DNA of 64,000 bases from Carnobacterium mobile DSM 4848 (GCF_000744825.1 NZ_JQMR01000001.1:1054001-1118000), one strand, 5' to 3'. Positions 42,602-53,220 are shown, numbered from the stretch's first letter. The notes: a model not told the origin generated them from the sequence alone. A program made the numbers and translations.

Positions 42602-44971
42602 TTATGCTTTAAACTCTACAATCGTTGCGCCGTTTCCACCTTGATTTGCAGGAGCATAATGGAAACTTTTGACAGAGCGATGTTTTTTCAACGCTTCCGT
42701 CACCCCTTGTCTCAAAGCTCCGGTACCTTTACCATGTACAATCGTAACTTGTGGATAATTCGCTAATAAAGCTGCATCCAGGTAACTGTCCAAGTCTGCT
42801 AAAGCATTCTCATAACGTTCTCCCCGTAAATCTAATTGAGGGGAAACATGACTAGATGAAGCCGATTGGACGGTAGCTGACATTCGGCGGGACGGTTCTT
42901 TTTCAGGAGCTACTACAGTCAAATCACTTTCTTTAATTTTCATTTTTAGCATTCCCATTTGAACGACCCACTGATTATTGTCGGCTTTTTCCAATAAGAC
43001 GCCTTTTTGTCCAAAAGACGTCACTTGAACATCATCACCGACTTTAAAATTCTGCTGTTTTTTCGCTTTTTTTAAAACTTTATTTTTAGCTAATGCTTCT
43101 TCGTGCCGCATCTGAGCAAGATGTGTTTTAGCATCGATTAATTCATGCTCTTTGATCGCATTCCCATAAGGCATTTCCAATTGCTTTTTACGTAAATCAG
43201 TAATGATCTTATTTGCTTCTTCTTCTGTTTCCTCAACAATTGTATTGGCTTTTTCACGCGCTTTTTTTAATAAATCCTCGCGTTCACCATAAAATTGTTG
43301 AACGGCTGTTTGCAAATCCACATGAAGCTGTTCTGCTTCCGTGACATAATGACGAACTTCAAGGTATTCTGTTTCTGCCATTTTTCGTCGGTTTTCTAAA
43401 TCACTGATCATTTCATTTAAGTCTTGACTCTCACTATCAATCAATTGACTAGCTGAATCAATGATTTCTGACTTCAAGCCCAATCGTTTAGATATCTCAA
43501 AAGCATTACTGCGTCCCGGTACCCCGATCAATAAACGATAAGTCGGACTTAATGTGTCTACATTGAACTCCATACTAGCATTAATGGTTGCAGGACGATT
43601 GTATCCATAGGCTTTTAGTTCAGGATAATGAGAAGTGACCATCACATAACTTCCAACTGCTCCAATCTGGTCTAAAATGGCTATCGCTAAAGCTGCTCCT
43701 TCTTGAGGGTCTGTGCCGGCTCCTAATTCATCTAAAATCACTAAACTCTTTTCATCAATTTTATCTAAAATTGAAACAATATTGGTCATATGCGAAGAAA
43801 AGGTACTTAGGCTTTGTTCAATTGACTGTTCATCACCAATATCAGCAAAGACTTCGGTAAATAAGCCCATTTGACTGCCTTCTGCTACTGGCAGCTGTAA
43901 ACCTGCTTGTCCCATTAATTGCAATAAGCCTAATGTTTTTAAAATAATGGTTTTCCCACCTGTATTTGGACCAGTGATCACAATAGCTTGGTAATCGCCG
44001 CCTATTAAGATGTCATTAGCTACCACAACAGCAGGGTCCAACATTGGATGACGTGCACTCAGCAACCTGACTTCATTGGTTTCACTGATTGCCGGCCGAG
44101 TTGCTTCAATGCTTTTACCATAACTCGCTTTTGCTCCAATAAAATCCAATTTTCCAAGTAAAAACATATTATTCAAAATCTCATTGCCGTATGGTGCAAT
44201 CTCATTTGATAATTCAGCTAAAATGCGTTCAATTTCTTGCCGTTCCTCGATCTGCAACTGACGTAATCGATTATTTAAATCTACAACAGCTTGTGGTTCA
44301 ATAAACAAGGTTTGTCCCGTCGAACTTTGATCATGAACAACCCCGCCAAAACGATTCCGGTGCTCAGGCTTTACTGGAATAACATAGCGGTCATTCCGCA
44401 TCGTAACAACTGCATCGGTCAAATATTGGGCGCTTTTTCCGCGAATCAAACTATCTAATTTTTCACGGATTGCGTTTTCTCCACGTTTGATTCCTGTTCG
44501 GATACCTTTCAATGTTGCGCTGGCATCGTCTAATACACGTCCATCTTCTTCAACTGATTCACGTATTCGTTGATTTAACTGAGGCGTAGTAACGAATCTC
44601 TCTGCTAATTGATAGAGGGTATTTAATTCGATTCCAGCTTCTTTTAAAGTCTCAAAAAAACGATTTATCTCTGAAGTTGTGCGCAATATTCTCCCAATTT
44701 GAGCTATTTCTAAACCATTTAAGGCTGCCCCGATTTCCAAGCGTTTTAAATGGGGTTGAACATTTTGCAATTTAGGAATCGGCATACCGCCTCGTATACG
44801 TAAAATAGTGGCCCCGTCTTCTGTTTCATCTTGCCATTTTTCAATATCCGACAAAGAAGTAGAAGGTTTCAATTCCATTGCTTGTTCTTTTCCCAATTCA
44901 GAAGCCGTAAAACGAGCTAATGCTTGGATGATTTTAGTGAACTCCAATGTTTGAAATATTTTCTTATTCAT
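42602..44971 (-). CDS. mutS2: MutS2 (Smr-domain ATPase)
   Basis: This 789-residue protein has the MutS core ATPase with Walker A VITGPNTGGKT (near 330), Walker B LVILDELGAGTDP (near 405), a coiled-coil region (about 510-630), a KOW-like segment (FKVGDDVQVTSFGQKG) and a C-terminal Smr nuclease domain (LDLRGERYENAL and VHGKGTGALRQGV). MutS2 in Firmicutes has been tied to rescue of collided ribosomes and to suppression of recombination. I chose ATG 44971 because GAGGTG lies six bases upstream. Confidence 0.93.
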   Translation of the reverse strand: MNKKIFQTLEFTKIIQALARFTASELGKEQAMELKPSTSLSDIEKWQDETEDGATILRIRGGMPIPKLQNVQPHLKRLEIGAALNGLEIAQIGRILRTTSEINRFFETLKEAGIELNTLYQLAERFVTTPQLNQRIRESVEEDGRVLDDASATLKGIRTGIKRGENAIREKLDSLIRGKSAQYLTDAVVTMRNDRYVIPVKPEHRNRFGGVVHDQSSTGQTLFIEPQAVVDLNNRLRQLQIEERQEIERILAELSNEIAPYGNEILNNMFLLGKLDFIGAKASYGKSIEATRPAISETNEVRLLSARHPMLDPAVVVANDILIGGDYQAIVITGPNTGGKTIILKTLGLLQLMGQAGLQLPVAEGSQMGLFTEVFADIGDEQSIEQSLSTFSSHMTNIVSILDKIDEKSLVILDELGAGTDPQEGAALAIAILDQIGAVGSYVMVTSHYPELKAYGYNRPATINASMEFNVDTLSPTYRLLIGVPGRSNAFEISKRLGLKSEIIDSASQLIDSESQDLNEMISDLENRRKMAETEYLEVRHYVTEAEQLHVDLQTAVQQFYGEREDLLKKAREKANTIVEETEEEANKIITDLRKKQLEMPYGNAIKEHELIDAKTHLAQMRHEEALAKNKVLKKAKKQQNFKVGDDVQVTSFGQKGVLLEKADNNQWVVQMGMLKMKIKESDLTVVAPEKEPSRRMSATVQSASSSHVSPQLDLRGERYENALADLDSYLDAALLANYPQVTIVHGKGTGALRQGVTEALKKHRSVKSFHYAPANQGGNGATIVEFKA

Positions 44972-45082
44972 TCTATTCACCTCTATTAAAAAATAGTTTA
45001 TCTCTACATACTAAGAAACCGTCCTTTAAAAATTGAAGAACGATTTCTTGATTATCTTATTTTAATCACTGTGGTATTTCTG

Positions 45083-45631
45083 TTAAATAACCGTTTCGAT
45101 CCACCAATTATAAATTTGGTTTGAAAAAACAGGTGTGTTTTCCACAATCATTTGAGCTACTCGACTATGACCGAAAGCAGATTGAATCGAATCAATTGGC
45201 AACATGGTTAATACAGTCAACACTAAAAAGATGCCTACGTAAGTCACCAAAAAGGCTAACAAAGCGCCTCCTATTGTATTTACTTGTTTTAATACCGGTA
45301 TAAACGTTAATGAATTCAACAATCCGCCCATAAACCGCGTTATAAGCCATCCGATGAATAAAATCAAGAGAAAGGCAATGCCATTATAAAAAGCATGATC
45401 CAGACTGAACCCTATTGCTTGATTATAAAATTGGAAGTGACTTCCTTCAGAGGCTGCAGGATATGGTATCAGCAACTCTAAATGCGAACCCAACGTTTTA
45501 TAGTATTGGGCAGCTACAACATAAGAAACTGCATAACCAATCGTCATTACAAGTTGTAGAACTAATCCTCTTCTAGCCCCGCCATAGATCCCTAGTGCTA
45601 AGATAATTATTATTGCTATTGACATGATCAT
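45083..45631 (-). CDS. cvpA: CvpA family membrane protein
   Basis: This 182-residue protein has four membrane helices and the CvpA/YshB pattern (IIIILALGIYGGARRGLVLQLV at the start; GGLLNSLTFIPVLKQVNTIGGALLAFLVTYVG later). E. coli CvpA is needed for colicin V production and bile tolerance; the molecular role is unclear. Its position between zapA and mutS2 matches B. subtilis yshB. polX, which follows yshB there, is absent. Confidence 0.85.
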   Translation of the reverse strand: MIMSIAIIIILALGIYGGARRGLVLQLVMTIGYAVSYVVAAQYYKTLGSHLELLIPYPAASEGSHFQFYNQAIGFSLDHAFYNGIAFLLILFIGWLITRFMGGLLNSLTFIPVLKQVNTIGGALLAFLVTYVGIFLVLTVLTMLPIDSIQSAFGHSRVAQMIVENTPVFSNQIYNWWIETVI

Positions 45632-45665
45632 TTTTCCACCCTTTTCAATCAGAAGTCATGCGTTT

Positions 45666-45944
45666 TTAGTTCTGAATTTGTTTTAACTGAGACTCTAACT
45701 CGTGTACTTTTTTCTCTAATTTCGCCAATTTTATCTGCATTTCGTATTGATCAGAAACTGCATTAACAGCTGCTAATACAGCACGTCTTTCTGGATCTAA
45801 ATCCTTAGATAAATTTTCGATTTGACGCATCTGCTCATCTACCGTCTCGGCTACCATTTTTAAATGTGCTTCAGGTCTTGCACCAATGATCGTGTAGGAT
45901 TTTCCTGCAATGGTTGCTTTATAACGAATTTTACCTTGAGACAT
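45666..45944 (-). CDS. zapA: Cell division protein ZapA
   Basis: This 92-residue protein has the ZapA fold: an N-terminal strand region (IRYKATIAGKSYTIIGARPEAHLKMVAETV) and a C-terminal coiled coil (KLEKKVHELESQLKQIQ). ZapA dimers bundle FtsZ filaments at the Z-ring. ATG 45944 follows AGGAGGGG. It is the first gene of zapA-cvpA-mutS2, divergent from rnhC, the conserved Firmicute order. Confidence 0.92.
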   Translation of the reverse strand: MSQGKIRYKATIAGKSYTIIGARPEAHLKMVAETVDEQMRQIENLSKDLDPERRAVLAAVNAVSDQYEMQIKLAKLEKKVHELESQLKQIQN

Positions 45945-46320
45945 TGCGACCCCTCCTAAAAATTACATTTCCTTTATTTTACCATGAAAGACTAAGGAGT
46001 GACACTTTTTTCAGGTATCTTTTTTCATTTCCAGTAAGATAGCTTTTAATTCTTCTTGTTTTGCCTTAAAACGGCTTTGTTCACTCCGCAGATAACCTGC
46101 ATATGCTATAATAAGCCACGTGCTGATAAGACAAATTCGACTAATAATTTAGCGAATCAGCTTAACTTGTTCCGCTCTTATTCTAAAAACAATCAAGGAG
46201 ATTATCTGTTTTCTAACTTCAGGCTTAACAGATAGCTTCAATCAACAGATTAAAAACAACAGTTGAAAAGTACATTTAAACAGAAATTATGGCACTACGT
46301 TATATGAAAGGAAAATCAAT
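45945..46320. other. Divergent intergenic region zapA / rnhC
   Basis: This is about 375 bp without an intact gene. On the minus strand 46011-46139 is open for 42 codons. It reads like a membrane helix plus a charged tail (STWLIIAYAGYLRSEQ) but has no start codon, so it may be a decayed small gene. Nothing else was identified. Confidence 0.4.
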
Positions 46321-47262
46321 ATGGCAAATGAAGTTTTAACAGTTTCACCTAAAATACTAAAAGAAATGAAAAGCTATTATCAAAACTACTTAAAATCAAC
46401 TACTCCGCCTGGAGGTAATTTTGCTGCAAAAAAAGCAGCAGTCAACATCACCGCTTACAACTCCGGAAAAGTTTTGTTTCAAGGACATTCAGCACAACAG
46501 GAAGCAGCACTTTGGGCAAGTAAAGCGACGAATAAACCAACGAAAAAAAGCAGCAGTAACGGTTCTACACTTAATACCCCTCTACCAGCAGGATTTCGCA
46601 ATTGGTCGGTTATTGGCAGTGATGAGGTTGGAAATGGCAGTTACTTTGGACCTTTATCGGTAGTAGCTGCTTATGTTGATCAATCACAACTGCCTTTATT
46701 GAAAGAATTAGGTGTCCGCGACTCAAAAGATATGAAAGATGCTGAAATTATAACAGTCGCAAAAGACTTGATTACTTTTTTACCGTATAGTTTGCTCAAT
46801 GTCATGCCGCAAAAATACAACGCTATCCAGCCGACTATGACTCAAGGTAAAATGAAAGCTGTTCTTCATAATCAAGCTTTAGGCCATGTACTGATGAAGA
46901 TTCAGCCAGTTACACCTGATGCAATTTTAATTGATCAATTTGAATTACCCGCTACTTATTTTAAGCACATTCAAGACCAGCCGCAAAAAATCAAAGATGC
47001 TGTTTACTTTCAGACTAAAGGCGAAGGCCATCACCTTGCTGTTGCCGCAGCTTCTATCATTGCTCGTTATGCATTTTTAAATAGTTTAGATGAATTAACA
47101 GCTGAAGCTAAACTGAAAATTCCTTCTGGAGCAGGAAACAATGTTGATTTAGTCGCTGCTAAGTTATTAAAGAGAGGCGGCTTATCTTTATTGGGAAAAT
47201 ACGCTAAGCTTCATTTTGCTAATACCGAAAAAGCTAAAAAAATTGCTGGTTTTTCAAATTAA
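46321..47262 (+). CDS. rnhC: Ribonuclease HIII
   Basis: This 313-residue enzyme degrades RNA in RNA-DNA hybrids. A TBP-like N-terminal substrate-binding domain (about 1-85) is followed by the type 2 RNase H core. Catalytic residues are visible in GSDEVGNGSYFGPL (Asp and Glu near 99-100), RDSKDM (Asp near 137) and ILIDQFELP (Asp near 207). The N-terminal domain and DEVG motif mark HIII rather than HII. ATG 46321 follows AAAGGAAAA. Confidence 0.94.
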   Translation: MANEVLTVSPKILKEMKSYYQNYLKSTTPPGGNFAAKKAAVNITAYNSGKVLFQGHSAQQEAALWASKATNKPTKKSSSNGSTLNTPLPAGFRNWSVIGSDEVGNGSYFGPLSVVAAYVDQSQLPLLKELGVRDSKDMKDAEIITVAKDLITFLPYSLLNVMPQKYNAIQPTMTQGKMKAVLHNQALGHVLMKIQPVTPDAILIDQFELPATYFKHIQDQPQKIKDAVYFQTKGEGHHLAVAAASIIARYAFLNSLDELTAEAKLKIPSGAGNNVDLVAAKLLKRGGLSLLGKYAKLHFANTEKAKKIAGFSN

Positions 47263-47297
47263 TTTAGGCTTTAACAAAAAAATAAGCACAGAAAAAT

Positions 47298-47513
47298 AAA
47301 GAGGCTGGGACAAAATTCTCAACCTCTTTGGCATATCCGAATGTTTATTCTAGAACGTGTTCCAAAAAGCAGATCCGACGTCCACTTCACGAATAATGCT
47401 CGATGGTCTGTGACCATACTGCGGTTATTCGTTCCAGTTGCCTTAGCCCTTGCAGCTTTAGCTGCTTAGGGATACGGTATGCGAGATAGAAGATTCGGGT
47501 CTAAACGCTTTTT
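47298..47513. repeat. Structured intergenic repeat element with GAGGCTGGGACAAAA motif
   Basis: AAAGAGGCTGGGACAAAATT forms a hairpin with TCTCAACCTCTTT (47298-47329); this motif is common between genes of Lactobacillales. A larger nested structure follows: AAAAAGC (47364) pairs with GCTTTTT (47507). Inside are ACGAATAA/TTATTCGT (47389-47432) around ATGGTC/GACCAT, and GCAGCT/AGCTGC (47452-47465). No gene lies in it. Confidence 0.65.
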
Positions 47514-47531
47514 GTTTCACTCCCTTTATTT

Positions 47532-48848
47532 TTAGTCCTTTCTTTTACTGCAAAATAAATAAATTGGAATACCAGCTAGAGTTAAAACCAAACCTAAAAA
47601 TGCATTTTGCGGCTGCACAATGAGGGTATTGACGATAATATAAAATCCGCCAAATATAGCAATCAGAGGAATGATTGGATAGAAAGGAACTCGATAAGGT
47701 CGTTCTATATCCGGCTGAGTTTTGCGTAATATCAGGACAGCTATAAAAGTCAACGTAATAAATATCCAAATGACGAAAATAATCAAATCTGTTAATTGAT
47801 TAAACTGTCCCGTTAAAATCATCACTATAGAAATAATCAAGATAACCAATCCGCCATTTATAGGGATATTGGTTTTCGGGCTTATTTTACTGAACCACCC
47901 ACTAAATGGCAATAATTTTTGAGTGGCCAGTACATAAGGGATACGGATGCCTGAAATAGCATAGCCGTTCATACCGCCAAAGACCGAAATCAAGATACCC
48001 GCAGTTACTAGTTTTCCTCCGATACCGCCGAATAAATGCGCAGCAACTAAAGCAGCAGGTGTATCAGTAGCTGCAAGTTGCGAACTATCCAAGACGAATA
48101 AATAAGCGACGTTGATCATTAAATAAACCGCCATCACGATTGACAGCCCTCCCACGATCACTCTAGGCAGCATTTTAGCAGGATTTTTCATTTCTCCTGC
48201 CAATGCTCCTACGTTGATCCAGCCGTCATAAGCAAACAACGTCGCTACCAATGCAGAACCTAAACTAGATGCAACTGGATGGCTTGACACTGAAAATGGG
48301 ATTAACCGAACACTTCCTCCTCCCGGATAACATAAACCTGCCACAATAATGACAGCGATTGGAATCAATTTTAAAATAGTTGCCGTAGTTTGAATCCGAC
48401 CACTATACTTGGTTCCCATAAAATTGATGACCATCACAAAGATAGCTGTCACAATGGCAATAGGAACAATATACTGGTCTGATAATAAAAACAAACTGCC
48501 GACTTGTGTTGCAAATATAATAGCTAAAGCACCGATATTGGCTGGATAATAAACAATCATTTGAGCCCAGCCGACTAAAAAGCCAAGCCAGCGTCCATAT
48601 ACTTTTTCTAAATAAATCATCATTCCGCCGGTTTCAGGATAAATGGTTCCTATTTCTGCAACGGTTAGCCCACCTGCGATCGTAATGATCCCACCGATAA
48701 GCCAAGCAAGCAACGTTAGTCCAGGCGCTCCCGTTGCGCTGCTTACAGCTGTTGGTTTAAAAAAAATGCCTGCTCCAATAACTGTCCCTACTACTACTGT
48801 CAAAGCCGTTAAACCCGTTACTTCTTTTTTTAAATGCCCTTCATTCAT
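47532..48848 (-). CDS. steT: APC amino-acid permease, SteT-like (serine/threonine exchanger type)
   Basis: This 438-residue protein has twelve membrane segments and belongs to the LAT group of the APC superfamily. It equals B. subtilis SteT in length and shares the motifs VVGTVIGAGIFFKP (about 20-33), GGLTVAEIGTIYPETGGMMIYLEKVYG (about 59-85) and ATLFAYDGW (near 204). SteT exchanges serine and threonine, but substrate specificity cannot be read from sequence. It sits between rnhC and pheT in reverse order to the Bacillus layout, so it is probably a later insertion in the block. Confidence 0.75.
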   Translation of the reverse strand: MNEGHLKKEVTGLTALTVVVGTVIGAGIFFKPTAVSSATGAPGLTLLAWLIGGIITIAGGLTVAEIGTIYPETGGMMIYLEKVYGRWLGFLVGWAQMIVYYPANIGALAIIFATQVGSLFLLSDQYIVPIAIVTAIFVMVINFMGTKYSGRIQTTATILKLIPIAVIIVAGLCYPGGGSVRLIPFSVSSHPVASSLGSALVATLFAYDGWINVGALAGEMKNPAKMLPRVIVGGLSIVMAVYLMINVAYLFVLDSSQLAATDTPAALVAAHLFGGIGGKLVTAGILISVFGGMNGYAISGIRIPYVLATQKLLPFSGWFSKISPKTNIPINGGLVILIISIVMILTGQFNQLTDLIIFVIWIFITLTFIAVLILRKTQPDIERPYRVPFYPIIPLIAIFGGFYIIVNTLIVQPQNAFLGLVLTLAGIPIYLFCSKRKD

Positions 48849-48963
48849 TTTCTGCCTCCTTTATTCTATTGTTCAATTCGAGAATAGATTTCACTAGCTT
48901 ACCATAATCATTTTATGACGGCTATCTTTTTTATGCAAATTCTATTTACACTATGAAAGCAAG

Positions 48964-49002
48964 CAAAAAAAGGCTTTGTCAGTAGCACAAAGCCTTTTTT
49001 TG
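48964..49002 (-). terminator. Terminator of the pheST operon
   Basis: AGGCTTTGT / ACAAAGCCT encloses a 7-base loop and has a T-run on the minus strand. Confidence 0.9.
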
Positions 49003-49015
49003 CTATTGCTCTTTC

Positions 49016-51436
49016 TTATCTGACTACCGCTTGGTACGTTTCGATTAAAGCTTTGATTACTTTCTCAAATGCCTTAGTAACTTCCTCTTCAACTAGTGTA
49101 TCTATTGGATTTAAATAAGACAATGTGTAAGCAAGAGATTTTTTACCTGTTTCAATATTATCTCCTTGGTAAATATCAAATAGCCGTACATTTGTTAAAA
49201 ATTTCCCGCCTTTTTCAAGGATCAATTCGGTCAATTCTTGATTTGTTACTGTTTCATCCACTAATAAGGCCACATCGCGTGTCATTCCTGGGTATTTTGG
49301 AATACCAGCATAAATCGTCGGATGTTTCGCTGCATCTGCGATAGCCTGTAAATTCAATTCAAATGCATAAGTTTCTTTCAATTCATATGCTTTCGCTCTT
49401 AAAGGATGGATTTGTCCTGCAAAGCCGATTTCTTCTTCGCCAAGATAAATTGTTGCGGTACGTCCAGGGTGCATGCCTTCATGATCGCTAGCTGCCACAA
49501 AAGACACAGGATCAGTTAATCCATACGTGGCAAACAATCCTTCAAGAATTCCTTTCATATCAAAGAAATTCACTTTAGCTGCTTTTCCCTGCCAATTATC
49601 GTTCACTAAAGAACCTGTTAAAACACCCGCTAAATGATCCTCTTCTACGGGCAATACACGATCTCCCTCTTTATAAAAAACATGACCAATCTCATAAAGT
49701 GCAACGTTTGTATTTTTTCGAGCACTATTGTAGCTAGTATTATCCAGTAAACCACTGACTAAATTCATCCGCAGTGTACTGTGATCTTCACTCATTGGCC
49801 ATTCTACGCGAGTCATATCACTTTTGCGCATCATGAATTGTTGAGCTTTCTCAGAAGTTGTCAAAACGTAGCTGATCGCTTGTGACAATCCTGCACCTTC
49901 CAAATAATGTCTTGTATGACGTACTAAACGTTGTTTGTCATTTAATCCTCCAGGAATAGCTTCCGATACTGGTAAAGTTGCCGGTAAATGATCGTAGCCA
50001 TAAATACGCGCTACTTCTTCTACCAAATCAGCTTCGATTGAAATATCCCAGCGGCGCGGCGGAACAGCTACCTCAAATAACCCATTTGTTTCAGTTACTT
50101 TAAAACCAAGACGATCAAAAATCGCCATCACTTCTTCAGTCGTGATTTCAGTTCCCAAAGAGCGGTTCAATTTTTCCAATGTAATGCTGACTAGCGCATC
50201 TTTCACTTCAAGAGTGCTTTCAACAGCTCGTCCTGATACTACCGTGCCGCCTGCTAACTCTGTTATCAAAGCAGCTGCATGGTCTCCGGCTGTTGTGATA
50301 GCAGCATGGTTGATGCCTTTTTCATAACGTGAACTAGATTCGCTGCGCAAATTGAATTCTTTCGCCGTTTTGCGAATCGCGATCGGATCGAATAAAGCCG
50401 CTTCAAGTGCGACATTTATGGTGTCTTCTTGAATTTCTGAGTCCATTCCGCCCATGACTCCAGCTAAAGCAACCGGTTTTTCACCATTAGTAATCACAAT
50501 ATTTTCAACAGACAAGTTGCGTTCTTTTCCGTCTAACGTTGTTAATACTTCACCTTTTTCAGCTCGGCGAACTAAGATTTCTTTAGAATGTAATCTGTCA
50601 TAGTCAAATGCATGCAGCGGTTGGCCATACTCTAATAGAATGTAATTCGTAATATCCACGACATTGTTCAATGGACGAATACCAGCATTCATTAATTTCG
50701 TTTGTAACCATAATGGACTTTCTTCTACTTTTACATTTTTAATCACTCGAATGGTATAACTTGGTGTGTCTAAGTTGTTTTCAACAGCTACTTTAATATA
50801 ATCCTCAACTTTTTCATCAGCTGCTTCTGTCAAATGATAGGTTTTGAAGTAAGGTTTTTGATTGTAGATTGCTCCCACTTCATGAGCTACTCCATGCATA
50901 CTTAAAGCATCTGCTCGATTAGGTGTGATCGACAACTCTAAAATGGCGTCGTCCATTGCCAAATAAGGAAACACACTTTCTCCCGGAACAGCTTCTGCCG
51001 GCAAAACGTAAATCCCTTCCGCATATTGTTTCGGTACCACTTTTTCAGAATAACCCAGCTCTTCCAAAGAACAGATCATGCCATTTGAAACTTGTCCGCG
51101 CATTTTGCCTTTTTTGATTTTAACGTTTCCGGTGATTCTTGAGCCGGGTAAAGCTACAATGACTTTTTGTCCTGCAGCAATATTCGGTGCTCCACATACG
51201 ATTTGCGACAATTCTGCTTCGCCGATGTCGACTTGGCAAACATGCAAATGATCAGAATCGGGATGATCCACTACTTCTGCAGTATAGCCTACTACAATTT
51301 TTTTCAAGCCTGTTTCTGGAATAGCCACATCTTCAACTTCAATACCTGTACGAGACATCTTGTCTGCCAGTTCCTCAGGTGTAATATCTGTTAAGTCTAA
51401 ATATTCTTTTAACCACTGATAAGATACGTTCATCAT
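49016..51436 (-). CDS. pheT: Phenylalanine-tRNA ligase beta subunit
   Basis: This 806-residue large subunit of the heterotetrameric PheRS has the N-terminal tRNA-binding OB domain ([25 protein letters not shown], about 47-71), the B3/B4 editing domain (about 210-390), the B5 domain and a C-terminal anticodon-binding FDX-ACB domain ([17 protein letters not shown]). It lies one base after pheS. Two adjacent ATGs follow AAAGGAG. Confidence 0.96.
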   Translation of the reverse strand: MMNVSYQWLKEYLDLTDITPEELADKMSRTGIEVEDVAIPETGLKKIVVGYTAEVVDHPDSDHLHVCQVDIGEAELSQIVCGAPNIAAGQKVIVALPGSRITGNVKIKKGKMRGQVSNGMICSLEELGYSEKVVPKQYAEGIYVLPAEAVPGESVFPYLAMDDAILELSITPNRADALSMHGVAHEVGAIYNQKPYFKTYHLTEAADEKVEDYIKVAVENNLDTPSYTIRVIKNVKVEESPLWLQTKLMNAGIRPLNNVVDITNYILLEYGQPLHAFDYDRLHSKEILVRRAEKGEVLTTLDGKERNLSVENIVITNGEKPVALAGVMGGMDSEIQEDTINVALEAALFDPIAIRKTAKEFNLRSESSSRYEKGINHAAITTAGDHAAALITELAGGTVVSGRAVESTLEVKDALVSITLEKLNRSLGTEITTEEVMAIFDRLGFKVTETNGLFEVAVPPRRWDISIEADLVEEVARIYGYDHLPATLPVSEAIPGGLNDKQRLVRHTRHYLEGAGLSQAISYVLTTSEKAQQFMMRKSDMTRVEWPMSEDHSTLRMNLVSGLLDNTSYNSARKNTNVALYEIGHVFYKEGDRVLPVEEDHLAGVLTGSLVNDNWQGKAAKVNFFDMKGILEGLFATYGLTDPVSFVAASDHEGMHPGRTATIYLGEEEIGFAGQIHPLRAKAYELKETYAFELNLQAIADAAKHPTIYAGIPKYPGMTRDVALLVDETVTNQELTELILEKGGKFLTNVRLFDIYQGDNIETGKKSLAYTLSYLNPIDTLVEEEVTKAFEKVIKALIETYQAVVR

Positions 51437-51437
51437 T

Positions 51438-52484
51438 CTACTCCTTTACTTTGAATTGATTTAAGAATCGTATATCATTTTGATAAAAATGACGGATATC
51501 ATCAATCCCATATTTCAACATTGCCACACGGTCTGGTCCTAAACCAAACGCAAATCCGCTGTATTCAGCTGCATCAATTCCTGACATTTCCAACACATTC
51601 GGGTGAACCATTCCGGCGCCCAGTATTTCGATCCAACCTGTGTGCTTACAGACGTTACAGCCTTTTCCGCCACATTTAAAACAACTAACATCCACTTCAA
51701 CAGAAGGTTCAGTAAAAGGGAAGTAGCTAGGACGCAATCGGATTTCACGTTCTGCACCAAACAATTTTTTCGCAAAAACTTCCAATGTGCCTTTTAAATC
51801 CGCCATTGTTACGCCTTTTGAAATAACCAAACCTTCGATTTGATGGAATTGGTGTGAGTGAGTCGCGTCGTCACTGTCGCGGCGATAAACTTTCCCTGGA
51901 CTAATCATTTTTAGCGGGCCTTTAGAAAAATCATGTGTGTCCATTGTTCTTGCTTGTACCGGAGAGGTATGCGTCCGCAATAAAATGTCATCCGTAATAT
52001 AGAAAGTATCTTGCATATCACGGGCTGGGTGATTTTTTGGCAAATTCATCCGCTCGAAATTGTAACTGTCTTCTTCTACTTCAGGTCCCTCAATGATTTG
52101 ATAACCCATACTGATAAATAAATCTTCAATTTCTTCCATGATTTGAGTCAATACATGCGACTGACCTTCAGGTACTGGATTTCCCGGTAATGTCACATCA
52201 ATAGCTTCGTTAGCTAAATCATGATTGATTTTTTCCATTTCTAATACACTTTTTCGTTCCTCTATCGCAACGGCAATGGCATCTCTGATTTCATTAGCAA
52301 TCGAGCCGACGACCGGCCGTTCTTCAGCTGAAAGATCTTTCATTCCTCGAAGAATTTCAGTAATGGGACCTTTTTTGCCTAGATAAGCAACGCGCACTTG
52401 ATCCAACTTCGCCAACTCTGCAGCTGCTGAAATTTTTTCCAGTGCTTCTTTTTTTAATGTATCTAATTTATCTTTTATCTGCAT
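51438..52484 (-). CDS. pheS: Phenylalanine-tRNA ligase alpha subunit
   Basis: This 348-residue catalytic subunit has an N-terminal coiled coil (about 1-85) and class II core motifs: motif 2 FHQIEGLVI (near 213), the [17 protein letters not shown] stretch, and motif 3 [17 protein letters not shown] (about 311-327). It charges tRNA-Phe together with PheT. It is preceded by a T-box riboswitch that senses uncharged tRNA-Phe. Confidence 0.97.
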   Translation of the reverse strand: MQIKDKLDTLKKEALEKISAAAELAKLDQVRVAYLGKKGPITEILRGMKDLSAEERPVVGSIANEIRDAIAVAIEERKSVLEMEKINHDLANEAIDVTLPGNPVPEGQSHVLTQIMEEIEDLFISMGYQIIEGPEVEEDSYNFERMNLPKNHPARDMQDTFYITDDILLRTHTSPVQARTMDTHDFSKGPLKMISPGKVYRRDSDDATHSHQFHQIEGLVISKGVTMADLKGTLEVFAKKLFGAEREIRLRPSYFPFTEPSVEVDVSCFKCGGKGCNVCKHTGWIEILGAGMVHPNVLEMSGIDAAEYSGFAFGLGPDRVAMLKYGIDDIRHFYQNDIRFLNQFKVKE

Positions 52485-52529
52485 GCTTCTTCTCCTTCTT
52501 TTACTGCTTTATTTTATCTGTTTTTGGAC

Positions 52530-52807
52530 GCAAAAAAAGCCTTATCCCTAAAAGGGACGAGGCTTCGATTCGCGGTACCACCCTTGTTTGGATTTACAGA
52601 AACTAAATCCACACTTGATTACATAACGGTGTATACCGGAACTTTTTTCATTACGTTAAACGTAACTCCCAAAGTCAACTCAGGAAGTGAACCTTCGTCT
52701 GGTCGATTAGACAAATGCTTACAACCCAGGGCATTTGCTCTCTTAACTAATCAAGTCCAAATTACTTTTTTCCGTCATCGTTTTTATTTACCATATTATT
52801 TTGCTTC
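52530..52807 (-). promoter_or_regulatory. T-box riboswitch (tRNA-Phe) upstream of pheST
   Basis: The minus strand has the T-box core AGGGTGGTACCGCG (52585-52571). Directly after it is the terminator GCCTCGTCCCTTTTAGGGA..TAAGGC with a seven-T tail (52534-52563). The preceding 220 nt fold into stem I-like helices. Uncharged tRNA would favour the antiterminator and raise pheST expression. I did not fix the specifier codon by eye; Phe is inferred from the genes. Confidence 0.93.
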
Positions 52808-52813
52808 ATACTC

Positions 52814-52842
52814 AGTCTACCCAACTGGTGCGAGTGAGTCAA
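52814..52842 (-). promoter_or_regulatory. Promoter of the T-box/pheST transcript
   Basis: On the minus strand TTGACT (52837-52842), a 17-bp spacer and TAGACT (52814-52819) give a start near 52807. The -35 lies only 16 bp from the hxlR stop. Confidence 0.75.
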
Positions 52843-52857
52843 GGATTGTTCGAAAAA

Positions 52858-53220
52858 TTAATCTTTCTTTACGCAGATCCATTCATCCGCCCAATTTTGT
52901 ATTTCATACATCACTGATCTTAAATCTTCGCCTTTTTTAGTCAAACTGTAAGCAACACGCATCGTTGCTTTCGGATCGACTGTCCGTGTTACCAGTCCTT
53001 CTTGTTCCAACTCTTTTAAGCGTTCCACTAATACACGATCACTAACATTGGGAATAGTTGCTGCAATATCTTTAAAACGTTGAGGGCCTTCTAACAATAC
53101 ATCGATGATTAGACCCATCCATTTTTTCCCTAAAATAGAAAAAGTGTGTTCGAACTTTGGACAAATTTCTCTTTGTCTAGTTTCACAGCTGATCTCTTGG
53201 TTCACATCTTTTACTGTCAT
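52858..53220 (-). CDS. HxlR-type transcriptional regulator
   Basis: This 120-residue winged-helix regulator has the HxlR signature CPKFEHTFSILGKKWMGLIIDVLLEGPQRFKDI (Cys near 20) and ERLKELEQEGLVTRTV in the wing. Several relatives (YodB, HypR) sense quinones or disulfide stress through a conserved Cys at this position. The target is unknown, as no oxidoreductase is adjacent. ATG 53220 follows GAGGTG. Confidence 0.88.
   Translation of the reverse strand: MTVKDVNQEISCETRQREICPKFEHTFSILGKKWMGLIIDVLLEGPQRFKDIAATIPNVSDRVLVERLKELEQEGLVTRTVDPKATMRVAYSLTKKGEDLRSVMYEIQNWADEWICVKKD

Noticed and set aside
47545-47769. 74-aa frame within steT
   Set aside because: It is an out-of-frame shadow of the permease gene.
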